Shown piece after piece: positions 49,842 to 63,792 of a stretch of DNA of 64,000 nucleotides. Positions within the stretch are counted from its first letter, which is position 1; the number at the start of each line of letters is the position of its first letter. The position numbers and the translations under genes are program-made. The notes under the pieces were generated by a model. The model did not search any database and was not told the DNA's origin. It was given only the letters and a program-made list of their open reading frames with translations. Source of the stretch: Drosophila miranda (taxonomy: Eukaryota; Arthropoda; Insecta; Diptera; Drosophilidae); contig NC_046675.1 in assembly GCF_003369915.1 (NCBI RefSeq), positions 6,696,001 to 6,760,000 of the forward strand. Reading direction: 5' to 3'.

Positions 49842-50056
49842 TTCCACTCTCCACTCTCCACTCTCCGCTCCCCTCTCCGCTCCGCTCTTCAGTCCCCACT
49901 CCACGCGGCGCACTCCTCCCTCCAAGATCCTTTGTGCTCTCGATGGGAATTTCAAGTAATTCCTCCGTAATGTGCAGTCGTCACTGGCTCTTGGAATGCT
50001 TACATTGCCTCCTCGGACTCCCACGACTTGTCTCCAATCGGCAGCAGGTGCAGCAT
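49842..50056 (-). promoter_or_regulatory. mAChR-B 5' leader with splice acceptor and upstream ATG
   Basis: On the minus strand gcctcttacag ends at 50057, a good splice acceptor, so the first coding exon probably begins at 50056 and further leader exons lie upstream. The exon opens with an ATG whose frame closes after 18 codons (TAA), before the proposed start at 49841, making it a possible upstream ORF. Confidence 0.45.
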
Positions 50057-53000
50057 CTGTAAGAGGCAACAAAAGCAGGTCTTGGTCTCGGTCTCGGTGC
50101 CCATCTTTGCTTCCGCTAAGTTTAAACTAATTTTGCAACCGTTAACTGGCAACCGGCGCTAGGTCGGTCGGCTGGCAACCAATACAATTTGCTTGTGGCA
50201 GTCGCTTCCTGTCTGCCCCGACGGCCGGCCTGCCACTTACCTGGCCGCCATCCTCCTCGGCCTCATTATGTTACGGCATGATTTGCTTATGGTCCACTTC
50301 AGCTACTTGATTTTCAAGTACCCTTCCTACCATTTCTTTCTCTGCCGCTGTCTCTGGCTCTCGTTCTCTCCATGTATTCTGTGATTACACTTTGATATTT
50401 TTGATACACTCACAGAGGGTATCGCAGTTTTCTTTACCCCGAATACGGACTACAAAGCCCGGAGTTCAAAGCCCTCACAATATACCATCATTTTCTGCCC
50501 GAAACTCTCTGCAACCAGCATGGTATTCCATCTATCTGTTAGGGTATCTGATGCTTCGATCTGGCATTGCCATCTTTTCTTTGCTGTCGTTTATTTAAGT
50601 CTAAATATTCACAGGAAACGAAAACTTTCTTCCGCTGAGGTCACTCCGGCCAGAATGTCCCTCCGTCCGTCCAACTTCTTGACTGTTGCATTTGGCCCAA
50701 GGAACTCACTAAAGTTGTTTCGTGTTATTGTTGCTACAAACAACGTTAGAAGACCCAGAGCAGGAACTGGAGGGTGCTGGGGGGCAGCGGCAGCGTAAAA
50801 TTGAGTTTTCAAGTTTCCAAATATAATTTCAAACAAATCGATAGGAGGACAAACTTCGACACAAGCATCCACATCCAGCCACTCGTCGCTCGCTTTCTTT
50901 TGCAGGCAAAATTACACCAGAGACAATCGAGTTAGCCGTTGTTGCAAGTGTTGCATGCCTTTAGGAAGCCCTTAAATCACGTTGATTGAGTGGAAATGGA
51001 ATTAGGAGGGACAATTTGTTTTCATTTAATTCCCAAAACATTGCCATTGAGCTATCCTTATTCTGCACTTAGGAGGGATGCACTCCGTTGCTGTCCGTTG
51101 CTGTTTCCTTAATCCGTCAACACATGCGACAATCCTTGGGTGACAGCTGTCAGGCCTTGTGCTGCTCATCCCCTTCCTTGGCCACCATCCTTCTCAAGTC
51201 CTTCCCAAACCCAAATCAAACCAAGTCCCCAATTTCTATGCTAATTGAGGGCTATGCCGGGTGTGTGCCTGTGTGTGCGGGTTAAGCGCTTTGATTGCGT
51301 GAAATTCTCACCAGAAAGTGCCCAAAATATTGAAGTGGGTTGATATTCCCATAAAGGCTATCAAAAAGGCTTTCAAGCGGCGAGCCAAAGGTGTAGATGG
51401 TAGCCTTTCAAATTGGATAGCTTTCCTCCTCATGGGCGGTATATTTAGATATGGATTTGATTTATTTTTGGATCTGGCTTACCAAGAATAACTCAATTTT
51501 GAAAATAAAAGTTTGTTGATTACTCATTCAATTGGATTTCCATCTACATACATTAAAAGAATATCTAAGAGAGAACGATACTGATGATATGATACGCATT
51601 CGATGGTAGAGAGCCAATACATTTGATCGACGGGTTAACAACCATAACAACCCTGGAACTCCATACATTATTGAATGTTGTCCAATAAGTGTTCGATTAT
51701 TTCCCTGTTGTCTTACAATCGCTTCATCTCGCCTTTATGCTTCCACATCTGCCATAACTGTCTTGTAAGAGGATACACCTGGGAGTCTGCACCGCACTGA
51801 AACAACATTCTTGTGAAGTAATAATCCCTCTTAAGGGCCTTAAGCCTTTGTCTAGCTGACCACCATGTTGGCGGCTTGCCCCTGTTGCTGTTCCTCGGAA
51901 GCCAGAGATGACCGCACGGCAGCAGCAGGTAGATCAAAGCGTGGACTTGGATGGGGGGAAACATTGAGCTGTCGCATGGGTGTTGCATTCTGGCCTCCAT
52001 CATGGCCATGTACTATCTGTGACAGACCTGGGCTTAAAGCAGTAGCGCCACTGCCGCACGAAGGACACAAGACAGCAAGGCAGGGTGCGGACAGATGTTC
52101 GGTGGGTGGGCTGTGTGGCATGCCTTTTGCTTTGTGGCGTAGCACAGTTTTTGTTTGCTCTGCCTCAAAGTTGTCGGCATTCCTGGCGTGTGCGCTGAAA
52201 GTGAAATATGTAAGCAATGTGCTCGCCTCCATGGGTGGGCGGGTCGACACAGTGGGGTATTGCCCCACCAAGGCAGCGCCTTAAATCAGCAATTATGTCG
52301 CTCATAGCCAGGTGTGCTTCGGGGAGAGAGGGAGATAAAAAAGGGGATTGTGATTTTGAGTCTCCAAACCACCCCTGCCCTTGGTTTTGCCCCTCAAGTA
52401 GATAAGAATTTCATTTTTCTCCCTTCGCTTGTTGCCATAATAACCCGCTTTCCCTTTGCCATTGTTGCTTTTTTGCTTTTAATAAACTTATTAAATGTGG
52501 AAGCCAGCCGTTGTCCTTGCCTCCAGCTCCTGTCTCTGATCCCATTCCCTCTGCTGTCTTATGGAGTGCTCGCTCTCTGGTGCGCCTTACCTTTCGGTGC
52601 TTTTATTTGCCAAATAATGAAAAGTAATTTAATCAAGCCAACAAAAGGGCTACGAAATTCATCAGAAAAAATAATAGAAAGTCGGAGCAGGCAATCCTTT
52701 TTCTTTGCCCAGGCCAAATGCAAATTTGATTGGCACTCGTGATTCGAGCACCTATCCTCCGGCATGGGGGTCCCGTCCCCCCAAAGCTGATCCGATCGTG
52801 GGGTTTCGGTTAATTGCCCCATGGCCTTGGCACAAAGACCCAGCAATATCTGGTTGACGATTTTCAATCATGCGCTAATATCCGCATCACCAAAGCTTTG
52901 ACTCCCACACACACACACAATCCACACCCCGCACCAGCAGCAGGAGCAGCCACAACCACAGCCCCATCGTCCCTTAGTTAAGGTATGCCTGGGATTATGA

Positions 53001-54955
53001 TGCTGGTTTGTCTGATTTTTCCTGGCATTCTAGAGCGTCACAGACTGTCAACGGCAATGGCATTCTTTTGTGCGGCAGAATATGAATTTGACAGCATTCC
53101 ATCTAATGGACAAAGAGCTGAGGGACTAGGGGAGTACTACATAATCAACTTGTGCAAGTTTTAATTACAAAACATTGAGGTTGCCTTCAAGAACTATTTG
53201 TAGCCATAGCTCTAGAGAGGCTCCATTTTTAAGGTGCAACCTATTTTTCCACATTTTCATTCGACTTTTCATTCGCTAATGATTCCCCTTCAATTGAGTG
53301 CCTCATTCAAGTGATATTTTCATCCAATTAGCGATACTTTCTTATCTGGCTCGACGAGTATTAAGTTGTAAGAAGCACAGGCACCACATCAAAAAGCCAC
53401 CACTCTCCGCGCTTATAATGGAAGACATTTTCAAGGAGACTTCCGCTTTGGTTAAGCCTTTCTCTGCGCTTCTCATTAAAACCGGCTAAACGCACAATCT
53501 TCTTGGCTTACTGCACTCTTCGGGAAGATGCACTGAGGCTCGCCGTCTAATGCCAAGATGTTTGCTCTCATACAGCAAATCGAGCGGCGACTTGTCAGAG
53601 TTTGCTGCCAGCTTCCAGCGGCATTCCGACACTTCACGTACCAAGTGTCGTTTAGCATTTTGTTGATGCTGTGGTCCTGGTGGCTTTTTTTATGCTTTTG
53701 CTATCTGGCTGCCGGATATAAAAGCAACAACAGATTGCACAGCAATAAACGAGGCTGTCTACATGTGTGTACTCGAATATACACGAGTTTGTAGCATGCG
53801 GCATGTGGCATGGGTGGTGGGTGGTGGGTGCCCACAAAAGACAACGCTAAGTGGCCTGGGGCGAAATTTTTGCCATTGGCGCTCTCGTTAAATTTGCATG
53901 TGCACGGCACACTCATACATGCCTCTGTGTGTACCTGTTAGCGTGGCTGTGTGAGTGCCGAGGAGCAAAGTAAGCGCGCAACAGTATCTGGTAACGATTT
54001 GCGGTCTTTTGGTGTCTCCAAAAGAGTCTTCCACCAGCCACCAACCTTCATTTGGCATGCAGCAGGCGTGTCAAGGACAAGTCTGATGCAGCCATTGCTG
54101 CCCCATTGCTGGGGCTGTCCCAGCTCCGAAGTCGGAGTCAGGACTTCGTGTCGCTGAAATTGAAATTGCCCATGCGAGACGGCAGCACTGCGGCGGCCCC
54201 CAAAAATTATTCATCACGTTGAGCGCGTCCCTAATATTTATTTAAAATTTTACTTTGATTAAAATGCGCGAGCCAAGTAGTTCCTTGGGAGTCGAAAAAG
54301 AAGCGAAATGTTCATCTAGATGAATTAAACAGAAGCTGCCTCGCGAGAAGTGGTTACGGTGGAGAAGTGGAAAACTAAAGTGCGGCCCTGGGTTTTGTAA
54401 TTAAAAGTTTTACAAGTTGATAATGCTCTAGGACTCCGCTATTATACAACTATGTACCTAAACCCTCATTCCGCCCGCTCGTTTTGCTGACAACTTCGTG
54501 GAATGCGGAACAAAAGAATTTCATTGCCGTTGACAGCTGCTAAGCGGGAGAAGGACGCTCAGAGAAGGTCCTTAATGTACTGTAGAGAGAGAGTATTCAG
54601 TGGTCGACTCAGTGGCGGCTCTTCTGACTGAGCAACTGGGTTAATATTCATTTCTGTTTCCTCTCCTTCAATTTGCCCCACTGCAATATGTTTTTATGAT
54701 TATGACAATGATAATACCGTAATCGTTAGGCGTTGCCTTCTGGCTTAATGCAACAACTGCAAAATGCGTTTGAGGCGACACTTGCAACAAATTGCCCCAC
54801 ACATAGAGACCCCACACACACACAGAGGGGCACTCACAACGATTCGAGCTGAAAATTGCTTGGCACAGTTTGTCGCATTTGCCTGTCCTTGTGCCAGCCT
54901 GCCTTTCTCTGTCATTTAGAGCTCATTTTATGCGAAAAACGAAACGGAATTTAAA

Positions 54956-55022
54956 CAAAAGGCACAGGCAAAAGGCAACTGCAAAAGGCAACGGCAAAAG
55001 GCAACGGCAACGGCAATGGCAG
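54956..55022. repeat. Short aaaaggcaac tandem repeat
   Basis: About five imperfect copies of a ~12-bp unit (aaaaggcaacgg) occur in an otherwise unique non-coding stretch. Confidence 0.75.
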
Positions 55023-55494
55023 CGCTAGCAAAGACACTGCCAGTGTCACTGGCAACAGTGGCAGCAGGCTACTTCCGTGTGGCAGCAGCAACCATAAAAT
55101 GACAGAGCAAATGCCTCCTCCTTGGTCATGCCCCCTTCACCTGCCGTCTACTGTGTAACAACCTCCTAATGAGCTTGATGCGTTTTTGATGATGCTGCCG
55201 CCCGGGTACTGGCTGGCAACGGCCTGTCGCACTAATTGAATGTTTTACCTGTGCCCCAACCAGCGCTGCGTATGCGCAATGTGCAGCTGCCCGGTTGAAT
55301 GTTGACTTTTATGAGGCATTTTCGGAATACACAATTACCGTGTAGAATTTATTAATGCCATTAATCATGCAGAGCCGCAGCGTGGTAGAAGGTGGACTGC
55401 TGGAACAGGGAGGGAGGGAGAGGGTCCGCAACGTCTAAAGTTCTTCCTGCCTTGTCAACGACTTTAATTATGCTGTCCTGCTGGGGCAGCCTCC

Positions 55495-55552
55495 CGGGCC
55501 CTGGTCCTGGTCCCCGGCCCCAGCCCCGGCCCTGGCCCTGGCCCTGGCCCTT
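55495..55552. repeat. GC-rich CCTGGC minisatellite
   Basis: Imperfect hexamers (cctggt, cctggc, ccccgg) are repeated about nine times. It is markedly GC-rich in an AT-rich surrounding. Confidence 0.8.
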
Positions 55553-58500
55553 TCCCAGACGTGCTCATATTTTATGCTTTTATAAGCGTCGTTCTTTTTA
55601 TATACGTTTACTCGTATTTTGTGCTACTACATAATTCTGCGTGCTAGGTTCGTCCTTGCTGGAATCTCCTCTCCCTCTCCGTCTCTCCTTCTGCACTAGT
55701 CAGCAGGTTTTCCGGCTCAGAGCTGACAAATGCGTTTGTTTGGAATGACAAAACAATTATTCAAAACTTTAGTGTCAAAGTGTTGTAAAAAAAAGGAAGA
55801 AGATGGGAAGTTTCAGAGAGAGATCATTTAATGGTCTTAAAATAACAGGTTGAGCTATAAAAGTGTCTAAATTGCTTTATTAATTAATTCTTATTTCTTT
55901 ATTCTAAAAGATTTATAGCAGAGTGTGTGCAAAACTCTTAAATTATTCATAAAATTGAGTCAGAATTAATTTATTAAATATTCATTAAATGTCTTTGTTG
56001 CTTAGTGTAATTAACACTGACGCTTTGTTAATCGATAAGCACTCAATTAACAGGTCTTAAAGGCTTACCACACCACCCCAGACAAAACCCATCACCCTTA
56101 GAAATTTTTGCGTGTGGCATGCCTCGCCCTCAGCCGTCAACCCCATCCCCCCGTACTTTCCGTTCAGGGGCCTCTGCTGGACAACCATTTTGAAGCGGCA
56201 AACAGCTGAGGCGTAAATTGATTCAATGAGCTTAATTGTGCTGACATTTTTATGCGGCATCCATCGATCGATCAATCGATGTGAAAGCGAGTGTGTGTGT
56301 GTGGCGCTCTGTGGCGCTGTGTGGCACGCAACTGCACCTCTGTCGTCCTCTCCCACTCACAGAGCCCTCGCCGTAAGCCTAATTTATGCCGTTGCATGGG
56401 CCGGGAATTGAATATGACAACTTTATAGAGTTCAGTTTATTATAATCGCATAAAATAGTTGACGTGCCGGGGCAAACGAAACGAGCGTCGGGACTGCCAC
56501 TGAGTCAGTGCCTGAGCTTGAGCCTCCTTTCCCTCTCCCGGGGGATGCCCCAGATGAGCGGCAGTGGAGGAGGCAGAGGATGTGCTGCCTCCCCATTGTT
56601 GTGCGTCTCATGCATCTTTCATGGGGCAACAACGTTAATGTGCCTGGCTCCCGGCTCCGGCCCAAAGTTTATGCAACAGATTTATGAATGCCCAGCTACG
56701 TGGCTGAATAAGGCCCAGCTGATAGGACTCCCAGGCCGCGGTACAGTTGGTGGGACTGCGGCAAGAACTAGTTAAAATTCGAGATTTTCAGATTCCACCA
56801 ACGAGTAGGTGAGGTCCCAGTTTCGCTTTGGAATAGTTGGAATTCGCTTTTTCAAACCGTTGATTATCTCTAATCGAACATTCGATTGGTTACTAGCTCC
56901 TCTGGAAAACCCGTTTGCCGCAGTACTGTGAATTATTTCTGCTACGTGAATCCGTGCCGATGAGCAAACCATTCAATGGTTCTGGTGCTGTATGAGTTGC
57001 TGGTGGTGGCACATTTTCTGACCATCTGACTCATGGGTACACTCTTTGTCCACCGATCAGCACTTTCGGATGAGCGGAATAATCAATGTTTGGCTCGTAC
57101 TCGAGTGCAAGACGAAGAAACGAAGGGAATAATGTATTTTTCTGTCATTTAATTTGAATTTGAAACCTTTCACAGTCACAAACACTTTACAAAAAAACTA
57201 AAATCGCGATTAAAAATAGTGTGTAGTGGTAGGAAAGTATGGCACCCCGGCGCATACCAGTACCACCGTGACACGAGATCTTTGTATTCATCAGATACAT
57301 ATATTTGAAGAGTGTATAAACTGCTGGCTCCACTGTACGCGTACTGGGCTGAGTATCGCGCTGATGAAGATAGCTTTGCATAGAGTTGAGTTCTCAACGG
57401 TGAAAAGTTTTCTTCTAATTGTCAACTTCATTAGCCAACTAACTGCTGTCCGCCCCGTCCTTATCTTTGTCTCTCCCCTCTACCCCCACACAGAGTGACC
57501 TTAGGTCAGATGGAAACTTTTCCCCTTGTTAATTAAGTGCAGCTCAATCTGCTACTGGTGCTTCTACTGCTGCTGCTGTTGCCGGGTTACATATATTTCA
57601 TTGGCAGCAGTTGTTCCTGATTCGAATATTAATGGCCTCTCATTCCGCTGCTTAATCCTCCTCCTGCTTAAATCCGTTTAGCAGGTTTATTTTAGTTTTG
57701 GCTTAGTTTTGGTATTGCAATAACTTTGGTTTGTTGATAATTGCATTTGGATGTGGATTAATTACATTTGCACTGTAGTTAAATTAATTATTTACAATTA
57801 ACAGCTGCTCTGTGCAGTGGCCTTAATTGCTGCCGGCCTGAATTAATGCAAATCCAACAAATAAGTTGCAAAAATTATATGCAGCTGCACTTTTAAATAT
57901 ATTTTAAATAGTATTCAGAGGGGTACTAGTTTTCACTGCCCCGTGCTCTGTTTGTGTTTTCCAATCAGAGCTCATTAGCAATTCTGAGGGAAAATTATGC
58001 CGGTCGGATGGAGGAGCCAACTGTTCTCTGATACTAGTTGTTTTAATCGATCTGTTACCCTTCAAACGAGTCTCTATATTGTCTCTCGAACATATGCAAA
58101 TCTCGGTGGGAGCCAAGCTCCGTTCTGTTTACGAATAGTGTTAGATACTAAAACTTGCTCGTTGTGGATGGATACGGATTGCAGCTAAAATTGGTGTCGT
58201 GCGGCTGCATCGCGACTGAATATTTATTCTGGCATAGAAATAAAAACAATGTTGCCCTTGCCTTGTATAAATTATTCTAAAGAATAAACAACCACAGAAA
58301 CCAACTGAAAAAAGAGAAATGCAGACATGGAAGTATTTTTAATTTAAAAAATCCGCACGGCAGGCAACAACAAGATTTTTCCCCAAAAAACGAACACTGA
58401 ATGCTCTTCAAAGTGTTCTCAAAAATGTGGCTTTAAAAAGGAAAAACCTTTAAAAGGAAAACAGCCGTAAATTGTTTGTCTTTTTCCGGGCAGCATCCGA

Positions 58501-60626
58501 AGGTTTTGCTTGCCTTTTTTGTGGGTGTGGTGCAAAATGCTGTCAACGCATTATGTAATTATGGATGTATCAAATTATGAAAAATGTGCTCAGTATTCTG
58601 GTACGTGTTGTGGCAGCATTTTATGACTGTCTCGGTGTTGTTGGTTGTTGGTGTCGCCGCCGCCCCCGCCGTCGCCCTTGCCGCAGCGAATTATGTGACA
58701 AAAACGCTTCAGTAAACAGCAGACAGACAAATAGATGGGGCACATGCCATACAAAAACACGGAGAAAGGACACTGGGATGCCGTCCGACATGACAACGAC
58801 AGCAAGGAGAGCACCCAGAGTGGGTGAGGGGGAGAAGAGTGGCAAACTGGGTAACCGGAGAGTGTTTCTCATGGCTGACACGTGAGTCCTACTACAGGCA
58901 GTCCCCAGTGCCGTTCCCAGTGCATCGTTAAAGATTTATTTAGGAATTTTCAGTGGGCACCGTAAACCGCAGCGTGTAATTGTCCATATATGTAGTGGCT
59001 CTGGCCCTCTCACTCTCTCTTCCCTGTCTCTTTCTCTGTCTTTTTCCCTGTCTATGTGTGAGCGTAGGCCCTGTCAGCATTGCTTACTTTTATGGTAATA
59101 ATTTCAGTTTGTGGCATTAAATCAACGGAAACGGAAATGTAAAAACGTGTTGCCAGGAAGTCATATTTTTCAGCTTAGACAAACGAGAGATGCAGGGGCG
59201 AAAAAGAGATGGTGGGAGAGGGAGAGACAGCGACAGAGGGGCGATGAAGCATGTGATAGAGCAACATGCAACACTGTTGTCAGCATTGGTCCGCCACTGT
59301 GGAGCCGACTACATCGCATTAATTTGGTTTTACAACACGGCCACACATAAAAATGAGAAATGGCTGCCACACATGCTGCGGCCATGCTGCCATGCCGCCA
59401 TGGCAAACACACAGCCACGCACACAGACGGATGCGGATGCGGGGAATGAGCGAAAGAGCGATAAGTAGAAGAGCATCCAGCCAGACAACAACTGCCATCA
59501 ACAATATAGTCGAAATTAGCGCAAAATGAATTATAAATGTTGCCCTAATAAAAAGCTAACGCACAAAGCAAGAGCCACAAAGAGCGAAGTGGGGAGAGCC
59601 CGGAATGAGGAGGCAAAGAAGTATGCCAACAAAGTAAAATGTGGAATGTGCAGCATCAAAACAGATGCTGGAACAGTAACAGGAGCCTTATCACGGAGAA
59701 ATTTCCCTAACAAAACAAGAAAACAGAAGTCTTTTTATACCTTGTACTTAGACACTGAACCAGAGAGAGAGAGAAAAACAAGAACAGGGACAACTCAGGG
59801 CAACTAAAAAGATAGGAGAGAAAAGTAAACATAGTCAAAGACTAAGAGGATTAACTCTTTGCAAGCGGATTGTAACAGATATTTACTACGCTTTTGTAGA
59901 ATATCTATGACAAGCATTTCAAATTAAATGGATGCAATTGTGCAGGTTTTTAGCTCAAAGGAAAGGTATATCTTAGTAGAGCGGTTTATGAGCGGCTCAA
60001 GGACTAATCCCGACACCAACATCAAGCTTAAATCTCGCCTGAAATCGAAATCTTTAAACCAGATGTCAGTCCCCCTTTGGGCACACCCACTCCAGCGTTG
60101 CCTGCCAATGCTGCTGCTGCCACTGCTGCTGCTGCTGTGGCAATTATCACATCGTGTCGCAGTCGCCACATTCTCCGTTGTCCCCTCAGCAACCAAAAGT
60201 GAAGCAAACTGCTGCAAATACAACCAATCAAACCAGCTACAGAACGATGCGCCCCACAACACCCATTTTAATGTGCGCACGACTTAACCGAAGGCGTCGA
60301 AGGAAGGCGAAGGGATGGAGGAGGAGGAGAATTGATATTGGGTCCCTCTCTCTCTGTCTCTCTCTGGGTAACTTCATGAATTTTCTTGTGTTTTCAGTGG
60401 GGAAACAGCAGTAAATTGACATAAAAACCAAATTGTCCATAAAAATGTATTTCCCTTTAGCCCAGCCGGGAATCTCCCTCCAGCACAATTTCTTATTCTC
60501 TTCGCTGTATTTTTTTTTTTTTTTTTTGGATACTGTTCCGTTGTTTCTTTGCCCCGATGCTTATCGATAAAGTTCAATGGCAGCGGGGAGCTGCGGAGCG
60601 AGTGCTGGCTGCCGGAATTAGTTTCC

Positions 60627-60650
60627 TGTGTGTGTGTGTGTGTGTGTGTC
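60627..60650. repeat. GT microsatellite
   Basis: Eleven to twelve consecutive gt dinucleotides, followed by tctgtgtgcgtg. Confidence 0.9.
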
Positions 60651-63600
60651 TGTGTGCGTGTATTTGTGCTGGGGGAATCCCCCGGAACGGTTCCGTCAAC
60701 AATTTAATCAGTTCATCGTCGCCTGGCCTGGCCACAGCAAATCCAAAGGATTTCTTTGCCATTTCTTTGTTTATTTTTTCCCTGGTCCTTCTGTTTATTT
60801 TGACACTCTTTGGGGGTATTTGGCTATTCTCCGGGGCTTGGCTCTGGCCCAACCCCATTTACACAAAATAAGATGGTTTTAGTTTTTGGTTTTATTGGCC
60901 ACATTCAGCCTACAGGAAATTAAAAGCCATCTGGCAATGTTTCCATTTCCTTTTAGACAGAGTCATTCCATCATCATCATCCGCCGCATAATCGATATTA
61001 TGATAATGCCCTTCTAATTATGACTCATTATCGAAATGAACTCAACACATTTCCCATCATCATCAGGGTCGTCTGCTGGCGGCTAAATTTCCTGGGCTAC
61101 CAACTAAACTGCAATTTGAAGATAGATATTGGGGCAGGATTTATAGATAAAGATGTTCTTCAAACTTTGGGTCGCTTTATCTTTAGTTGAATCCACTCTA
61201 TGGACACGAATCAAAAATCCTATGAAAGGTTGTACAATTCTCTTATCAATCTATCAATATTGAGGGATACCCTTCGCTGCAAATGTCGAGTAAAAATAAT
61301 AAAAGTGCGCCAAGTCACCGAATGGCGGTTTTTGAATTTTCTACAAATATTTTGAAAATATATAGCAAAATCTAAGTATGGGAAAGTAATCTACTCATCC
61401 AGGCCTAGCACCTAATTTTTGTCTCGTACAAGGTAGAAAATTTATGATTTACTTGATTCATTTTTTTTTGGGAGGCTCATAAGTTTTCAGATGGCTAAAG
61501 TAATCATTGTTTTTGGTCAGATCAAACCCTTAAGCACTGTGCAACGACAACATGTTTGTGGGTTAGTGTACAAGCAACACCGATGGTGAAGGGAAGTAAA
61601 AACAAGGACAACATCGCAAGACTTCGCTGAAGTTAAGAAGGAAGCTTGCGGTTCGGTCTAGTCTGGTTGTGAGAGTAACGGACTACAAAGGCTAACGACG
61701 AAAACGTAAATCAAGAGACGTATTGTATATCAACATTTACTAAACCGTCAACTGTTAAACATTAAAATAAATGACAAACCGCACATGTGTGATCTTTTTC
61801 TCCCCTCTTGTTTACCCGCACAGCATTTTGTTTTTCCACTTCTGTCAGCATCCTAATTGTTTACCGTCTTTCGACGTGATTCTGTTTTTTGCTTGCGTTA
61901 ATTATGGAATCAGAAAAACCAGATGCAGAACCCTGCATCCCAGGAGGACACACGAACGGTTTTTTTTTGCCGTAGGACCTGTCTCTATCTCCTATACACA
62001 CCGTGCCCTGCCATGCTCGCCCTCCTGTGCGTCCTCCCACACATCGACGTGTGTGGACGGTGGAATGGATTTTTAATAACATTGTCAGGGTGACACAGAA
62101 ATGGCGTCAACATGTGCACAGCTACCGACCCTGACTGTGATTATCACTTAGCCTCCCTCCCTATCTACTTCGACCTGCCATCATCCTACGAGCATATCCC
62201 TCTGACACCATCACTGGCCATCACATGGGGGATTTTTTGTTTGTTTGTTTGGTTTTTTCCGGGTTGTTTGCCCTACGCCTGCTGTTGCTTCTGCTGCTGC
62301 TCTTTTAGCCCGGTCAACAAGCTTATATTGGAAATGTGGCACTGGTACTCTCTCGCTTCTCGCTCCTCGCATGGTTCATCCTTTTTCGATGATATGGAGC
62401 ACACAGAGCAACTAATTTCAGTCGGATGATGATGATGATGCTAATGATGGGTAGTCCTCCCCCTTTCATAAGCTTTGATGGTGGGTAACTTACATGGAGT
62501 CCGGCGAATTTATTGCCATGAAATAGGCCAACAGCTGCAGCTGTGCAGACGTAGATTTATGGGTACGTGAATGCCTATGAAATGAGTTAATATTTTGCAA
62601 CCCAGTATCGGTTGACTTCTCGCAGCTGGACCACCCACAGAACACAGAACACAGTGTGGTGCGCAAAGTGTGGTGTATTCATTCATTGAATGTATTCAAA
62701 CGCAGCCGGACAGAGGCAGGATGTGCCTCGGTCCGACTGCAGATAAGGCCAAAAAAAAACGTTTATATGTATGTGTATTCCAATATAGCTACGAGAGTGT
62801 CTGGGTAATGAAAGCAGAAGAGAGAGCTGCCAGGGCAACAGCAAAAGCAACAGCATCAGAGGCAGGCAAACAAAAGCTGCCGAAAACAAATAATCTCATA
62901 CTCGTTCTGTGCTTTCTGCCTTCTGTGTGCTGTTTGTCTTTCCCTTTGGAGGCAACCGTTCTGCTCCGCTCCGCTCTGGCTCTGGCTCTGACTCTGACTC
63001 TTATCTGGCTGCAATGCCTGCCTGCCTGCCGTGTGGCATGCTCTTTGTCCGATTACATGAGCCAGCCACTGCGGCAACATGTCGAGTTGTTGCCAAGTAA
63101 TAATAACAAAAGGCTAAGACCGAGCAGAGCCAAGTACACAGGCTTAAAAACTCATTGACACGTTCCACCAGCTTCAGCTTCAGCCTCAACACTTTTAGTT
63201 TCTCTGCTGCTCTCTGTTTGTCCTAAGCCATTTACTTAGCCACACTCGGACCGATGTCAATACGAATCTCCAAGTGTAAATGGATGCTTGACTGGTTGAA
63301 TGAATAAATGAATGAATGTCTGAGTCCATGCACGACTGACTTTATGCCTTTGCCTGTTTGCAGAACACGTCCTTCATGCGGATGCTACATCTGGGATGTT
63401 ACATCGGCTTTGCTGGCAGGGCAACAGTGCGTATGAGCGACTCCGAATGTGCATTTAATTGCATTTCGATTTGCTATTTTGCAAAGGGTTTGCGCATGTG
63501 TCTGCCACAGATACCATTGGTAGTTGCTCATTTGGAAGACAGACATATTCTCTGCAAACATTGTAGATATGTACCACACCTTAGCGATTACATTATTCCC

Positions 63601-63792
63601 TTTTCTCACAATGAATTGGTGGTACTTCATTATTCTAAAAACTATGTACATATTGCCTGCGTCTTACCTGTATCTATGTAATATTTGCTATTCGTGATCA
63701 TACTTCACTTGCCTTTTAACTTTAGACTTATTCGAAGCATTCTATTTTTTGATTTGTGAGATTCTTAAATCGAACATACCCACTTCATCAGG

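Larger units (their letters stand above)
50057..63792. other. 13.7-kb non-coding region (probable mAChR-B leader introns and intergenic DNA)
   Basis: I find no credible coding exon, tRNA or rRNA. Open frames are short, overlap on both strands and have no recognisable motifs. The sequence is typical Drosophila regulatory DNA with poly-A/T runs (for example 60511-60528) and simple repeats. It probably holds leader exons and enhancers of mAChR-B and upstream sequence of the gene beginning at 63793. Confidence 0.5.

Noticed and set aside
63358-63681. 107-codon + strand frame before the partial gene
   Set aside because: Codon use is AT-rich and erratic, overlapping frames occur on the other strand, and no motif is seen.
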